A stretch of 64,000 nucleotides of DNA, from assembly GCF_043641925.1 (NCBI RefSeq), contig NZ_JBHZRU010000006.1, positions 1 through 64,000 on the forward strand, written 5' to 3'. Below are positions 1-9,057 of this stretch, piece by piece. The stretch is from Paenisporosarcina quisquiliarum_A (GTDB lineage Bacteria; Bacillota; Bacilli; Bacillales_A; Planococcaceae). The notes below the pieces were generated by a model. That model saw only the letters and a program-made list of their open reading frames with translations. It was not told where the DNA came from and did no database searches. Within the stretch, counting starts at the first letter, position 1. Every line of letters begins with the position of its first letter. The translations under genes and the position numbers were made by a program.

Positions 1-807
1 ACAAAATTGAATGTAGTGAAAGAAGTCCTGCAGGACTGCGAACACGAGTCAAAACTCTCTGAGGATAAAGATGCGAAGACCGGTTATAAATCAGCTGACC
101 ATTCCTTCTTCGGCTTCAAATCTCATCTTGCGATGACTGATGAACGTATTATCACGGCCGCGGTCATCACAGCTGGTGATAAGGCAGATGGCAAATATCT
201 TGCCGAGCTCGTAGAAAAGAGTGAAGCTTCAGGAATGGAAATCAGACACGTGATCGGAGACACTGCTTATTCTGGTAGAACAAATTTAAAGTATGCCGAG
301 ACGAAAAGATTTAAACTCATATCAAAACTACACCCTGTGATTACTCATGGGGCTAGAAAAGAAGATCGATTCATCTACGTGAAGGACGCTGAAAGATACA
401 TGTGCCCAGCAGGGCACCTCTCAAAGACGAAGGGACGCATCAAAAGAAGGATTGACGAGACTCGAAGTGACCAACTCAAATATTTTTGGGATGTGAGTAT
501 ATGTAAGTCCTGTCCGCTACGGGATGGTTGTTATAGAGATGGGGCAAAGACCAAAACATACTCCATTGCAATCCCCAAGTCGATACATCTTGAACAAGAG
601 TCTTTTCAAAATACAGAAGAGTTTAAAGAACTGGCTCGTTCTCGCTATAAAATCGAGGCCAAAAATAGCGAATTGAAAAACGCCCATGGGTACAACAAAG
701 CCATTACCTCGGGCTTATTTGGCATGCACATTCAGGCAGCCTCCACCATTTTCGCAGTCAATATGAAGCGAATTATCAAACTGATTGATGAAAAAGAGCT
801 CAAATAG
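1..807 (+). CDS. IS1182-type transposase, C-terminal part (cut by window start)
   Basis: DDE transposase of the IS1182 type (DDE_Tnp_1 superfamily). The frame is open to base 1, so the TTG at 7 is not a real start; the N-terminal half lies outside the window. Visible are the GDTAYSG segment holding a catalytic Asp, a four-Cys stretch (CPAG... then CKSCPLRDGC) typical of this family's insertion domain, and the late IEAKNSELKNAHG segment with the catalytic Glu. The visible part has no stop or frameshift, so the element may be intact. A strong terminator follows 20 bp after the stop. I did not identify the element's terminal inverted repeat or target duplication. Confidence 0.85.
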   Translation, partial: TKLNVVKEVLQDCEHESKLSEDKDAKTGYKSADHSFFGFKSHLAMTDERIITAAVITAGDKADGKYLAELVEKSEASGMEIRHVIGDTAYSGRTNLKYAETKRFKLISKLHPVITHGARKEDRFIYVKDAERYMCPAGHLSKTKGRIKRRIDETRSDQLKYFWDVSICKSCPLRDGCYRDGAKTKTYSIAIPKSIHLEQESFQNTEEFKELARSRYKIEAKNSELKNAHGYNKAITSGLFGMHIQAASTIFAVNMKRIIKLIDEKELK

Positions 808-828
808 GGCAGTAAATGATTCTAAAAC

Positions 829-865
829 GGGACTTTAATTGGATTTAATATCCAAATGAAGTCCC
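829..865 (+). terminator. Terminator after IS transposase
   Basis: GGGACTT/AAGTCCC arms enclose a second stem (TTGGAT..ATCCAA) and are followed by a T run. It ends the transposase transcript and may lie inside the IS right end. Confidence 0.75.
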
Positions 866-920
866 TTTTTTATTTTTATGATACTCCAATCTTACAGATA
901 ACCAGAAAACATGTCTTTTT

Positions 921-1021
921 CAGTGGCCTCCATTAGTAAGTGCTAAAGACCCTAGACTGAGAGAATCGAAGGAAGCGGCTGAAGCATTGCCCCTCGGAAA
1001 GCGTCCGCTGCAATGAAAATC
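921..1021 (+). repeat. Dispersed structured intergenic repeat, copy D
   Basis: Degenerate copy of the repeat also seen at 10199, 16673 (reverse) and 17081. It is closest to the 16673 copy, sharing AGACCCT, GGAAGCGGCTGAAG, GGAAAGCGT and a terminal GAAAATC/GGAAATC. The arms AGTGCT (939-944) and AGCATT (982-987) can pair with one G-T wobble. Confidence 0.6.
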
Positions 1022-1052
1022 AGCTACTTCTTTTTTGTTAAAGAAAAGGGAG

Positions 1053-1084
1053 TGTCCAAAAGTCACATTTTCGACTTTTGGACA
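1053..1084 (-). terminator. Terminator of ctpB-like gene
   Basis: A 12-bp perfect inverted repeat (TGTCCAAAAGTC/GACTTTTGGACA) lies just downstream of the minus-strand stop and is followed on that strand by CCCTTTTCTTT. Its sequence resembles the hairpins at 57104 and 63004. Confidence 0.8.
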
Positions 1085-1090
1085 GCCCCC

Positions 1091-2521
1091 CTATCTTTGC
1101 ACAGCATGGAACAAATAGCCGATCGACATTTGAAGTTGGTCGTCATTTTTCTTACTTGATTTGAAGGTAACTACTTTTTGTCTTAGATTTTGGAAGAACA
1201 CAGGATTCATGTCTGGTGATGCTTTTTTCGTTTCTTTCTCATTGAATTGTTCGATGGCTTTCGCCGTACCTTCATCAAAATAGCCATCTACGCGAGAAAT
1301 GGAGTGACCAAGAGCCTTTAACACTTTTTGTGCGTAGGCTACATCTTCGTGGTAATCGCCTACGCGATAAGTGCCTGTAGAGATTTGTGGATTCAGTTGA
1401 AATAATTCATTTGATTCAACAAGGAAATCTACTTTAATGCCACTGCCATGAATCCATTCTTGACTCGGTGTTAACCATTTGTGTGACGATAACTTGATTT
1501 CTCCACCATTTGAAAGATCCCAAGTTTCTTGCACCGTTCCTTTTCCGAAGCTCTTCGTACCCGCAATTAACGCACGTTTATTTGATTTCAATGCGCCACT
1601 TAACACTTCACTTGCTGAAGCACTGCCTTCATCTTGCAATAAAACAAGTGGCATCTTCCGCATCGTGTTGATATAAGCATCTTCTTTTTGGCCTACAACC
1701 GGTAGCGGCTCAAGGACACCCTCTGCATCTTGCATATATGCATAAGTGGCACCTTTGTCTAACATGGTAGATGCAATGGCTTCAACGCTATGTAAATAGC
1801 CTCCTGGGTTACCTCGCACGTCGACTAATAGACCGTCCACTTCACGTTTAACGAGGGATCGAGTATGTTTCTCCCACTCTTCAGCCGTCTTCTCTCCAAA
1901 CATGGTGATTGTAACGACACCAATTTTCAGATCATCTTTTTCAATTAATTCACTCGTAACGGTGTGAATTTGAAGCGAATCTCGTCTCATGCTGACTTCG
2001 ACGTGACGGTTTTCATCCCCACGGAAAACTGTTAACGATACTTTCGTTCCCTTTTCACCCTTAATCGCTTTTAGGAGTTCCGACAAACTTTTGCCTTCCA
2101 TCCGTTCACCATTTACCCGAACGATTTCGTCATACGGTTTGACACCCGCTTTTGCTGCAGGCGATTCCTTAACAGGTGTTACAACGATAAATCGTCCATT
2201 GCTTTCCATCACTTCAAGGCCGATTCCAACCCGTTCATCTGCTAACGATTCTTTGTGCGCTTTGGCTTCTTCTTTCGTTAAGTAACGGCTATACGGATCT
2301 TTGACTGTCTCTGCCATCCCTCTTAGTGCACCTTCGACCAACAATTCGCTTTTAACCGGATGGACAGAACTTTCTAATATCCGTGCATAAGCTTCATTGA
2401 TGGCTGGAATATCACTAATGGATTTCTCCTCTGAATTCTTCTGAAACGGAGACCAAAACACGATGAAACTAATGATCATGATAATTAAAAGGACAAACAA
2501 AAAAATCCGGCTTCTTCTCAC
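1091..2521 (-). CDS. ctpB: S41 C-terminal processing protease (CtpB-like)
   Basis: Membrane-anchored serine protease of the CtpA/CtpB family. It has one N-terminal membrane segment (residues 6-24), a PDZ domain (about 97-177, VGIGLEV start), an S41 core with GNPGGYL, the GSASASE segment carrying the Ser nucleophile (about 300) and KSFGKG carrying the catalytic Lys (about 323-328), and a C-terminal peptidoglycan-binding domain (about 389-430). This is the standard architecture at full length. GTG start, 8 nt after GGGAGG. In B. subtilis the equivalent gene follows ftsX directly and cleaves SpoIVFA in sporulation. Here three genes intervene, so the sporulation role is inferred from family only. 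Confidence 0.9.
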   Translation of the reverse strand: MRRSRIFLFVLLIIMIISFIVFWSPFQKNSEEKSISDIPAINEAYARILESSVHPVKSELLVEGALRGMAETVKDPYSRYLTKEEAKAHKESLADERVGIGLEVMESNGRFIVVTPVKESPAAKAGVKPYDEIVRVNGERMEGKSLSELLKAIKGEKGTKVSLTVFRGDENRHVEVSMRRDSLQIHTVTSELIEKDDLKIGVVTITMFGEKTAEEWEKHTRSLVKREVDGLLVDVRGNPGGYLHSVEAIASTMLDKGATYAYMQDAEGVLEPLPVVGQKEDAYINTMRKMPLVLLQDEGSASASEVLSGALKSNKRALIAGTKSFGKGTVQETWDLSNGGEIKLSSHKWLTPSQEWIHGSGIKVDFLVESNELFQLNPQISTGTYRVGDYHEDVAYAQKVLKALGHSISRVDGYFDEGTAKAIEQFNEKETKKASPDMNPVFFQNLRQKVVTFKSSKKNDDQLQMSIGYLFHAVQR

Positions 2522-2612
2522 ATCTATCGCCTCCCTACATCTTCATACCATTGTATGAACGAGCCTAGGGAGTTACGACTGAGAAGAACCAGATTTATAG
2601 GAAAACTACAGC

Positions 2613-3188
2613 TTATTTGATATTCGAAACAAAATCTTGAATCATCGTTTCATCCATTGGACCAACAATTTTATGTTGAATCAGTCCATTTGTATCAATA
2701 ATATAAGAAGTCGGAATAGTAACGGCTTGGAATTTTTGTCCAACCTCACCCTCTACGTCCATTGGGATTGGGAAAGTTAAACCATAGTCTTTCACAAATT
2801 CCTCAACACTTGCTTCACGATCTCCGCTTGTTAAATTCACAGCAACAATCTCTACATTTTCTGCTTCTGCATAATCTTCATAGAAGTTTTGCATATGAGG
2901 CATTTCAGCTTTACAAGGAGGACACCATGTCGCCCAGAAATTTAAGATAACTTTCTTCCCTTGTAACTCAGACAAACGAATCGGTTCGCCAGCTAAAGTA
3001 GTTAATTCAAAATCAGGTGCTTGCTCGCCTTTGTTAAGTCCTTCATTGGCAGCAACTCCTACTAAATCTACTCCGCGTTGCTCATCGTCAAACGAATCTT
3101 CCTGATCGACATTTTTTTTCACCATGCTCGTGACTGCAATGGCAATCAACGCAGCCACCAAAATCAAACCAAACACTTTCTTCGTCAT
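2613..3188 (-). CDS. TlpA/ResA-like thiol-disulfide oxidoreductase
   Basis: Thioredoxin-fold protein with an N-terminal signal anchor (residues 5-22) and an extracytoplasmic AhpC/TSA-Redoxin domain. The redox motif is WCPPC in NFWATWCPPCKAEMP (about 87-101), with the cis-Pro region at VTIPTSYII. WCxPC-type membrane-tethered proteins usually reduce apocytochrome c haems or other wall-side disulfides. Its start overlaps the stop of the upstream membrane gene by 4 nt (ATGA), so the two are co-translated. A cytochrome c551 gene lies 4 kb away but not in the same operon. The exact substrate is unknown. Confidence 0.88.
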   Translation of the reverse strand: MTKKVFGLILVAALIAIAVTSMVKKNVDQEDSFDDEQRGVDLVGVAANEGLNKGEQAPDFELTTLAGEPIRLSELQGKKVILNFWATWCPPCKAEMPHMQNFYEDYAEAENVEIVAVNLTSGDREASVEEFVKDYGLTFPIPMDVEGEVGQKFQAVTIPTSYIIDTNGLIQHKIVGPMDETMIQDFVSNIK

Positions 3189-3847
3189 AATTTCTCCCCC
3201 ATTTGTTCCTGTTGTTTATGTGTGACCACGTAAATAGCCACGCTGCAAAGAACGAATAAGCCCGTCACAAATAAAGGTGTTTGTACGAATCCTCGTGGTT
3301 GTAAGGTTGAAACAAACAAATGTCCGGCTAAAAACAAAATCGTTAACTGGATTCTCCACACACTGGAAAGCTTTGCTTTCTGCCAAGTCAACATCGTTAA
3401 CCCAACAAACACAAGTACCGTCAAAATCTTTTGCCACATCTCTGCTTCGTTTAATAAAACCATAAACAATTGATACAAGGATTGTACCATGACCATTGCA
3501 ATCAACATGGCCACAAGCTCACGTTCCGGCCAGCCCTTACGGCGAAGTTGCCAAAATAAGCGACCCAATGCAGCAATGACCCCTAAATACAAACCAGTCT
3601 CGCCACCATTAAAATAGAGAATCGATAATGGAGAATCCAAGATCATATCAAAATCAGTCACAACGACGCTTAACTTCCAAACTAATAAAAACAAAATCGC
3701 TGCATCAGAATACCAGTCTTCCGTCTCTTTCCCAAATACACGCCATACCACAATACCAGTCAGTATCAACGCCAATAAAACAGCAACCCATGAAGAAGGA
3801 ACAGTTAACGATTTAATAATAAACCACTCAGTGACCGGCAACGCCAC
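3185..3847 (-). CDS. Polytopic membrane protein coupled to TlpA-like gene
   Basis: I do not recognise a named family. The 220-residue protein has about six hydrophobic segments, including residues 16-35, 50-66, 78-95, 110-128, 137-152, 166-180 and 190-207. The segment YFNGGETGLYLG faintly recalls prolipoprotein diacylglyceryl transferases, but the protein is shorter and lacks a clear Lgt signature. GTG start close behind AAAGGAG. It overlaps the thioredoxin-like gene by 4 nt, which suggests it acts with that protein, for example in electron delivery or localisation. That role is inference from context. Confidence 0.7.
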   Translation of the reverse strand: MALPVTEWFIIKSLTVPSSWVAVLLALILTGIVVWRVFGKETEDWYSDAAILFLLVWKLSVVVTDFDMILDSPLSILYFNGGETGLYLGVIAALGRLFWQLRRKGWPERELVAMLIAMVMVQSLYQLFMVLLNEAEMWQKILTVLVFVGLTMLTWQKAKLSSVWRIQLTILFLAGHLFVSTLQPRGFVQTPLFVTGLFVLCSVAIYVVTHKQQEQMGEKL

Positions 3848-4070
3848 ACAACTCCTTTAAAATAAAATAATATGTATACCCTCTATCGTATATGAAACTG
3901 GGGGATTTTTGTAGAAATTTGCTTGGAAACTTGGTTTTTGATCCAGCTGATGGATCAATATGGCGCAAATCGAAATTATTATGTCGTTCCGAGCTAATAT
4001 TCCCATCTGACACAATCCTGTCCTATTTGTTTCTAAGCTTTTCCAATAAACTATCGCTCTATTCAAAAAT

Positions 4071-4104
4071 GGCACTCACTATCAGTTTATTGATAGTGAG
4101 TGCC
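4071..4104 (-). terminator. Terminator of the ftsEX-M23 operon
   Basis: A perfect 14-bp inverted repeat (GGCACTCACTATCA/TGATAGTGAGTGCC) with a 6-nt loop, followed on the minus strand by ATTTTTG. It lies 12 bp after the M23 gene stop. The rest of 3848-4070 holds nothing I recognise. Confidence 0.85.
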
Positions 4105-4115
4105 TAGCATTTTAC

Positions 4116-5453
4116 TTAAAATGATACGTAACGAATTGGATTGACCGCGTTAGAACGAGATCCATTCCATGGACCGTTATGAATTTCAAAGTGTAAATGT
4201 GGTCCAGTTGAGCGACCCGTATTACCCATTTGACCGATAACTTGTCCTTTTGATACAGATTGACCAGATCCAACATTATAGCCATTTAAATGTGCATATA
4301 CAGTAGTGAAAATTTGACCATCAATTGAGTGAGTAATCATAATTACATTTCCGTATGTACCCATTGGCGCTGCATACGAGACAATTCCGTCAGCTGCTGC
4401 AACGATTGGCGTACCAATGCTGTTGGCAATATCACTACCGTAGTGGAACTCAGCCCCAGATCCGATATTACGTCCTCCAAATGTAGATGAGAAACGACCT
4501 GATGCTGGGCGTGTCCATGTTCCAGAGGAAACAGATGGTGCGGATACATTTGAACCACCAGACGAAGCTTTATTAGATGAAGATTTTTTACGAGCTGCTT
4601 CTTGACGAGCACGTTCTGCTGCTTCTTTTTTCTTACGAGCAATTTCTGCTTGGCGAGCAAGTTCGATTAAACGAGCTTGTTCTGCTACGATTTTATTTTC
4701 AATTTCTTTACTTACTTCCATTGCTTCGTGTTTAGAATGTTCTAATTCTTTTTTCTCTGCTCTAAGTCTATTTTGTTCCGCTTCTAATTCATCAACTAAT
4801 TTTCCTTTAGATGCTTTTTGTCCATCTAAACTCTTTTTTAATTGAACCAATCGATCACGACTATTTTCTTGCTCAGCAAGCTTGTCCTCTACTTGAGCTT
4901 GTTGCGTTTCAAGTGATTGCTTATCATCTGCTTGTTCTTGCAAAATCTTACGGTCAGCGTCCATTAATGTATTAACAGCACTGAAGCGATCAATGAAATC
5001 TGCGAAACTACTTGCGCCTAAAAGAACATCTAAGTAGTTAACGCTTCCGCCACTTTGTTGTACGGCACGAAGACGTTCTTTAATTAATTCGTCACGTTCA
5101 GCGATTTTTTTCACTAAAACTTTAATCGATGCTTGAAGTTTTTCAATTTCTGTCGTAGTACGACTAATTTCCCCTAAAACGGCATCAATATTTTTGTCTG
5201 TTTTAATAATTTCTGAATCCAATGCTTGAATTTGCGCTAATAACTGTTCTTGTTTCGATTGATTTTCTGTAATGTCGCCTGTTTTCTCTTTAATATTAGA
5301 GTTTAGCTGATTCGTCTTATTCTCTATCTCTTGTTGTTTCTCTTTTAAATCGTTTAAAGTGTTTGCATTTGCGACTGGCTCTGTCAAAACTACTGATAAG
5401 CCTAGAACCGCAGTAATACCAGCTAACATCCATTTAGATTGTTTCTTCCCCAT
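4116..5453 (-). CDS. Coiled-coil M23 endopeptidase, EnvC-like partner of FtsEX
   Basis: Secreted murein hydrolase: signal peptide (residues 1-31, cut near VANA-N), a long coiled coil (about 33-275), an Ala/Arg/Lys-rich linker, a Ser-rich hinge, and a C-terminal peptidase M23 (LytM) domain (about 335-440). Zn ligands are present: HYGSD (His, Asp) and HLHFE (His-x-His), so the domain should be active, unlike E. coli EnvC. An upstream in-frame start would overlap ftsX; I chose the ATG at 5453 because AAAGGGG sits 7 nt before it and a signal peptide begins there. It starts 22 bp after ftsX, so FtsEX probably controls it. In B. subtilis FtsEX instead activates CwlO, an NlpC/P60 enzyme encoded elsewhere. 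Confidence 0.88.
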   Translation of the reverse strand: MGKKQSKWMLAGITAVLGLSVVLTEPVANANTLNDLKEKQQEIENKTNQLNSNIKEKTGDITENQSKQEQLLAQIQALDSEIIKTDKNIDAVLGEISRTTTEIEKLQASIKVLVKKIAERDELIKERLRAVQQSGGSVNYLDVLLGASSFADFIDRFSAVNTLMDADRKILQEQADDKQSLETQQAQVEDKLAEQENSRDRLVQLKKSLDGQKASKGKLVDELEAEQNRLRAEKKELEHSKHEAMEVSKEIENKIVAEQARLIELARQAEIARKKKEAAERARQEAARKKSSSNKASSGGSNVSAPSVSSGTWTRPASGRFSSTFGGRNIGSGAEFHYGSDIANSIGTPIVAAADGIVSYAAPMGTYGNVIMITHSIDGQIFTTVYAHLNGYNVGSGQSVSKGQVIGQMGNTGRSTGPHLHFEIHNGPWNGSRSNAVNPIRYVSF

Positions 5454-5475
5454 GGTAGACCCCTTTCGATCGTGC

Positions 5476-6360
5476 TTATACACGTAAGAACTTTCGAACT
5501 GACATAAAACTTCCCCACACGCCAATGAAAATTCCCATAATAAGGATCAGTCCATTAACTTGATACAAGAAAGGTGTCAGCGGCATTAATTGGAATAATT
5601 CACCTTCTAAATAAGGCTGTGCTACTTTGTAAAGATTGACGTAAAGAACCGTGACTAGAGTGATTGGGACAATTGCTCCTAAAATTCCGATCCACATACC
5701 TTCTAAAATGAATGGAACGCGGACAAACCAGTTTGTTGCTCCTACTAGTTTCATAATCTCGATTTCACGTCCACGCGCCACAATTGTGATGCGAATCGTG
5801 TTTGAAATTAAAAACATTGCGGTAAATAATAGTGCAAGGATTAATCCAAGCCCTATATTTCGAGCTAAATCCAAAAAGCTAAATAGCTTTTTAATTTGTG
5901 TTTCACCATATTCAACGGAGTAAACGTTTTTAACACGCTCAACACGTTGAGCTACTGCTTTCGTTTCAAGTGGATCTTTTGCTTTTACATAAAAGGCTGC
6001 TCGTAAAGGATTATTTTGTTCAGATAATCCCATATTTTCGCCGAAATCTTTAATTAAATCTTCAAGTTCAGCTTCCTTTGTTGAATAAACCACCGTGCTA
6101 ACACCGTTAATTGACTTAATGTCTTCCTCAATTTGAGAAATCATAGCGTCATCTGCTGTTAATTCAACTAGTACTTTCATTTCTACATCTTTTTCTAAGT
6201 CGTCAGCGACTTTATTTAAATTCATCATAATCATGACGAATACGCCGACTAACAATAACGTAACGGTAACGGCACTTGCAGATGCAAATGTCATCCAACT
6301 GTTCCGTCCTAAACTTTTAAAACTTTCACGGAAATGTCGTCCAAGTGCTCTAGCTTTCAT
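5476..6360 (-). CDS. ftsX: Cell-division ABC transporter permease FtsX
   Basis: Integral membrane subunit of the FtsEX complex, which transmits ATP hydrolysis across the membrane to a wall hydrolase. It shows the usual layout: a short cytoplasmic N-terminus (RESFKSLGRNSWM), a first membrane helix (about 22-45), a large extracellular loop (about 50-165) and three C-terminal helices with the FtsX motif region ARGREIEIMKLVGAT. I chose the ATG at 6360, which has GGAGGTG 8 nt before it; this start overlaps the end of ftsE by 11 nt. Next comes the M23 gene, the likely target of the extracellular loop. Confidence 0.95.
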   Translation of the reverse strand: MKARALGRHFRESFKSLGRNSWMTFASASAVTVTLLLVGVFVMIMMNLNKVADDLEKDVEMKVLVELTADDAMISQIEEDIKSINGVSTVVYSTKEAELEDLIKDFGENMGLSEQNNPLRAAFYVKAKDPLETKAVAQRVERVKNVYSVEYGETQIKKLFSFLDLARNIGLGLILALLFTAMFLISNTIRITIVARGREIEIMKLVGATNWFVRVPFILEGMWIGILGAIVPITLVTVLYVNLYKVAQPYLEGELFQLMPLTPFLYQVNGLILIMGIFIGVWGSFMSVRKFLRV

Positions 6361-7036
6361 AACCGTAATCACCTCCGTGTTCATCACGGACGATGAGTCC
6401 ACCTTCAACTGCAATTACACGATGTCGAATGGTATTAACTATTTCTTTATTATGAGTGGCCATAACGACCGTAGTTCCGCGTCTATTAATCTCTTCAAAC
6501 AAATTCATAATATCCCATGATGTTTCTGGATCTAAGTTTCCTGTCGGTTCATCCGCAATCATCACTTTTGGAACATTGACGATGGAGCGTGCAATGGAAA
6601 CCCTTTGCTGTTCTCCGCCTGATAATTCTGTAGGAAACATTCTTGCTTTATGTTTTAAGCCAACTAAATCGAGCACTTCCATAACACGTTTGCGAATAAC
6701 TTTTGGAGACTCTTCAATTACTTCCAAAGCAAATGCGACATTTTCATACACGTTAAGACGTGGCAATAATTTAAAATCTTGGAACACAACGCCAATTTGA
6801 CGACGTAAATAAGGAACTCGCTTTGACTTTAACTGTGCCATGTTGATTCCGTTAATAATAATTTCCCCGCTAGTCGGGCGTTCTTCTCGATACATCATTT
6901 TGATGAATGTCGATTTACCGGCCCCACTCGGACCTACAACATACACAAATTCACCTTGCTTAATTTCCACATTAATACCGTTTGCAGCAACAATACCGTT
7001 TGGGTACTTTTTGTAGACATTCTTCATTGAAATCAT
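6350..7036 (-). CDS. ftsE: Cell-division ABC transporter ATPase FtsE
   Basis: Cytoplasmic ATPase of FtsEX. Walker A GPSGAGKST (about 36-44), Q-loop, ABC signature LSGGEQQR, Walker B VMIADEPTG and the H-switch ATHNKE are all present, and the length (228 aa) is typical. The start at 7036 lies 10 nt after AGGTGG; an ATG three codons later is possible. First gene of the ftsE-ftsX-M23 operon, preceded by an extended -10 promoter. Confidence 0.95.
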   Translation of the reverse strand: MISMKNVYKKYPNGIVAANGINVEIKQGEFVYVVGPSGAGKSTFIKMMYREERPTSGEIIINGINMAQLKSKRVPYLRRQIGVVFQDFKLLPRLNVYENVAFALEVIEESPKVIRKRVMEVLDLVGLKHKARMFPTELSGGEQQRVSIARSIVNVPKVMIADEPTGNLDPETSWDIMNLFEEINRRGTTVVMATHNKEIVNTIRHRVIAVEGGLIVRDEHGGDYGYES

Positions 7037-7092
7037 ATATTTGTAACCACCTATGTGTTTTTCCTTGCTGTCAGAATTTTTCCGACAAGCTC

Positions 7093-7101
7093 ATTATAAC
7101 A
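7093..7101 (-). promoter_or_regulatory. Putative ftsE promoter (extended -10)
   Basis: On the minus strand TGTTATAAT is a perfect extended -10 element about 57 bp before the ftsE start. There is no good -35. The rest of the 7102-7448 gap is AT-rich and shows nothing else I can support. Confidence 0.45.
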
Positions 7102-7450
7102 AGAATTACAACAAATTTTTATTACAGTACTATTACAATATTCGATAGTAAATTCTTGATATTCCTGCACTTCGATACTTTATGCTTATTTTTGACAGAC
7201 GTAATAAGTCCTACTATTGACTAAAATTCGTCACATTTTCCAATATCCCTTCTTTTTTCTAATAAAAATTTTATATTGTCGAGTAAGAAAATACAGAGCC
7301 ATCAAATTAATACTAGTTTTGCTATTTTTTTATCGGTAGGAAATTGGAAATCTTTTAATATAATTTAAATTTGTCGTTTCTAATTTCTGGGGATGCTTAA
7401 ATTAACTCTCTAACTAGTGGTTTTCCTGGAAAAATAAATCAGTATAAAAA

Positions 7451-7484
7451 AAACTCCGAAAACGATTTCTCGTGTTCGGAGTTT
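7451..7484 (-). terminator. Terminator of cccB
   Basis: AAACTCCGAA/TTCGGAGTTT arms, 14-nt loop, and a long T run on the minus strand. It ends the yvjA-cccB unit and separates it from ftsE. Confidence 0.85.
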
Positions 7485-7490
7485 TCCAGC

Positions 7491-7829
7491 TTATTTTTTA
7501 TTCGATAACCATTCTGCTACAACTTCTGCTTCAGCGCCTTCAATAATGTTTGGAGGCATTCCACCTTGTCCATCTTGAATAACTGATAAGATTTCTTCTT
7601 CTGATAATCGAGATCCTACATCATTTAATGCAGGGAAATTACCTTGTCCTTCTAGGTTACCACCGTGACAAGTTGAACATTTGGCTTGAACAATTTTTTC
7701 AGCATCGTGTGATTGTGTTACTTCTCCACTATTTTCTTCATTCGTTGGTGTCGCTTCTTCGTCTCCGCCGCCACAGGCTGCAAGCATAAGGGCTGATCCG
7801 AATAGAACAGCTAACAATTTTTTATTCAT
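7491..7829 (-). CDS. cccB: Lipoprotein cytochrome c551 (CccB-like)
   Basis: Small membrane-anchored c-type cytochrome. The signal peptide ends in the lipobox LAAC (Cys19), followed by a Gly/Asp/Glu-rich linker and a class I cytochrome c domain with the haem site CSTCH and an axial Met in GGMPPNI. It is 112 aa, like B. subtilis CccB, and has the same neighbours (yvjA and ftsE). It probably carries electrons on the outer face of the membrane to the terminal oxidase. Confidence 0.92.
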   Translation of the reverse strand: MNKKLLAVLFGSALMLAACGGGDEEATPTNEENSGEVTQSHDAEKIVQAKCSTCHGGNLEGQGNFPALNDVGSRLSEEEILSVIQDGQGGMPPNIIEGAEAEVVAEWLSNKK

Positions 7830-7873
7830 TTAGCTACCTCCCACAATCTATTGATTCCTAAAGTATACCATTT

Positions 7874-8740
7874 TCAAGCACGCTTGAAACCTTCACCAAG
7901 TACTTCATATGCATCAGAAACGATGACAAAAGCTGAAGGATCCACTGCTTTAATGACATGCTTCAACTTCGAAAACTCCGTTTGATAAACGACAACAAGT
8001 AAAATCGGTTTCTCTGCGTCCGTATATCCACCGACAGCTGGAAGTTTCGTCACCCCGCGGTTAATCTCCGTATAAATAGCATCCCGTATTTCTTCTTGTT
8101 TATTCGTAATAATATAAACCATTTTGGATTGGCTAAAGCCAAGCTGAATAATATCGATTGTCTTCGTCGTTACAAATAATCCAATAAGTGCATACAAACC
8201 TTTTTCAACATCAAAAACAAGAGCCGCACTTAACACAATCAATCCATCAATTAACATAACACTCGTTCCAAGCGTTAAACCTGTGTACTTCGCAATAATT
8301 TGTGCCGCTAAATCCGTACCTCCAGTTGATGCATTCCCACGAAACACAATCCCAAGACCAACTCCAACTGAAATCCCGCCGAATAAAGCACCAAGCAACG
8401 GATTCAAAGTTGCCGGCTCCCAACTTGACGTCAAAATAACGAACAAAGGTAATGTCAATGTTCCAGCAAGTGATCGTGCACCAAACTGTTTACCAAGGAA
8501 GATCACACCAGCAATAAACAATGGAATATTAAACGCATATTGTACAAAACCTGGCTCCCATCCAAATACACCTTTCAAGATTGTACTGATTCCACTGACG
8601 CCACCAGACGCCACTTCATTTGGCAATAAAAACACATTAAATCCAACCGCGACAATTGCCGCTCCAATAATAATATATACATAAGCCAAGATCGTCTCCA
8701 AAACTGGATGCGGCTCTTTACGTACTTTACGATTATTCAT
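7874..8740 (-). CDS. yvjA: YitT-family membrane protein (YvjA-like)
   Basis: YitT/DUF2179 family protein of 288 aa. Five to six membrane segments fill residues 14-200 (including AYVYIIIGAAIVAVGFNVF), followed by a soluble DUF2179 domain (about 205-280, with VYIITNKQEEI). The function of the family is not established. It sits 44 bp upstream of cccB with no terminator between them, as in B. subtilis, so both are probably one transcript. Confidence 0.9.
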   Translation of the reverse strand: MNNRKVRKEPHPVLETILAYVYIIIGAAIVAVGFNVFLLPNEVASGGVSGISTILKGVFGWEPGFVQYAFNIPLFIAGVIFLGKQFGARSLAGTLTLPLFVILTSSWEPATLNPLLGALFGGISVGVGLGIVFRGNASTGGTDLAAQIIAKYTGLTLGTSVMLIDGLIVLSAALVFDVEKGLYALIGLFVTTKTIDIIQLGFSQSKMVYIITNKQEEIRDAIYTEINRGVTKLPAVGGYTDAEKPILLVVVYQTEFSKLKHVIKAVDPSAFVIVSDAYEVLGEGFKRA

Positions 8741-9057
8741 CTATATCCTTCTCTCTTTAAAGAAAATTTCCCTAAAGAAGTATAGCATTCACCCACACAA
8801 CTGTGAAGTTTAGCGGAGTAAAGCAGTAGAGGAAGATGAAATCCTTACTATTTCAAGTGTTCTCCATATAACGGTTTCCATTCAAGCATTTAACCGGTCT
8901 ATTCTACAAAGATGGCTGTTTATTGTTATTGTTATTTATTGTTTCAAAAATCGAATATTCAACTATATAACTCGTTTGCTGGAAAAGTAACTTTACACAA
9001 ATTACTCTTCTTTATATAAGCTCTGATTGACATTACTGCTTATTTTCTTGCTACTCA
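8741..9057. other. Intergenic gap without recognised gene
   Basis: This 317-bp AT-rich stretch must hold the yvjA promoter and the 3' end of the DUF975 transcript. I found no convincing promoter, terminator, RNA motif or coding frame on either strand. Confidence 0.5.
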
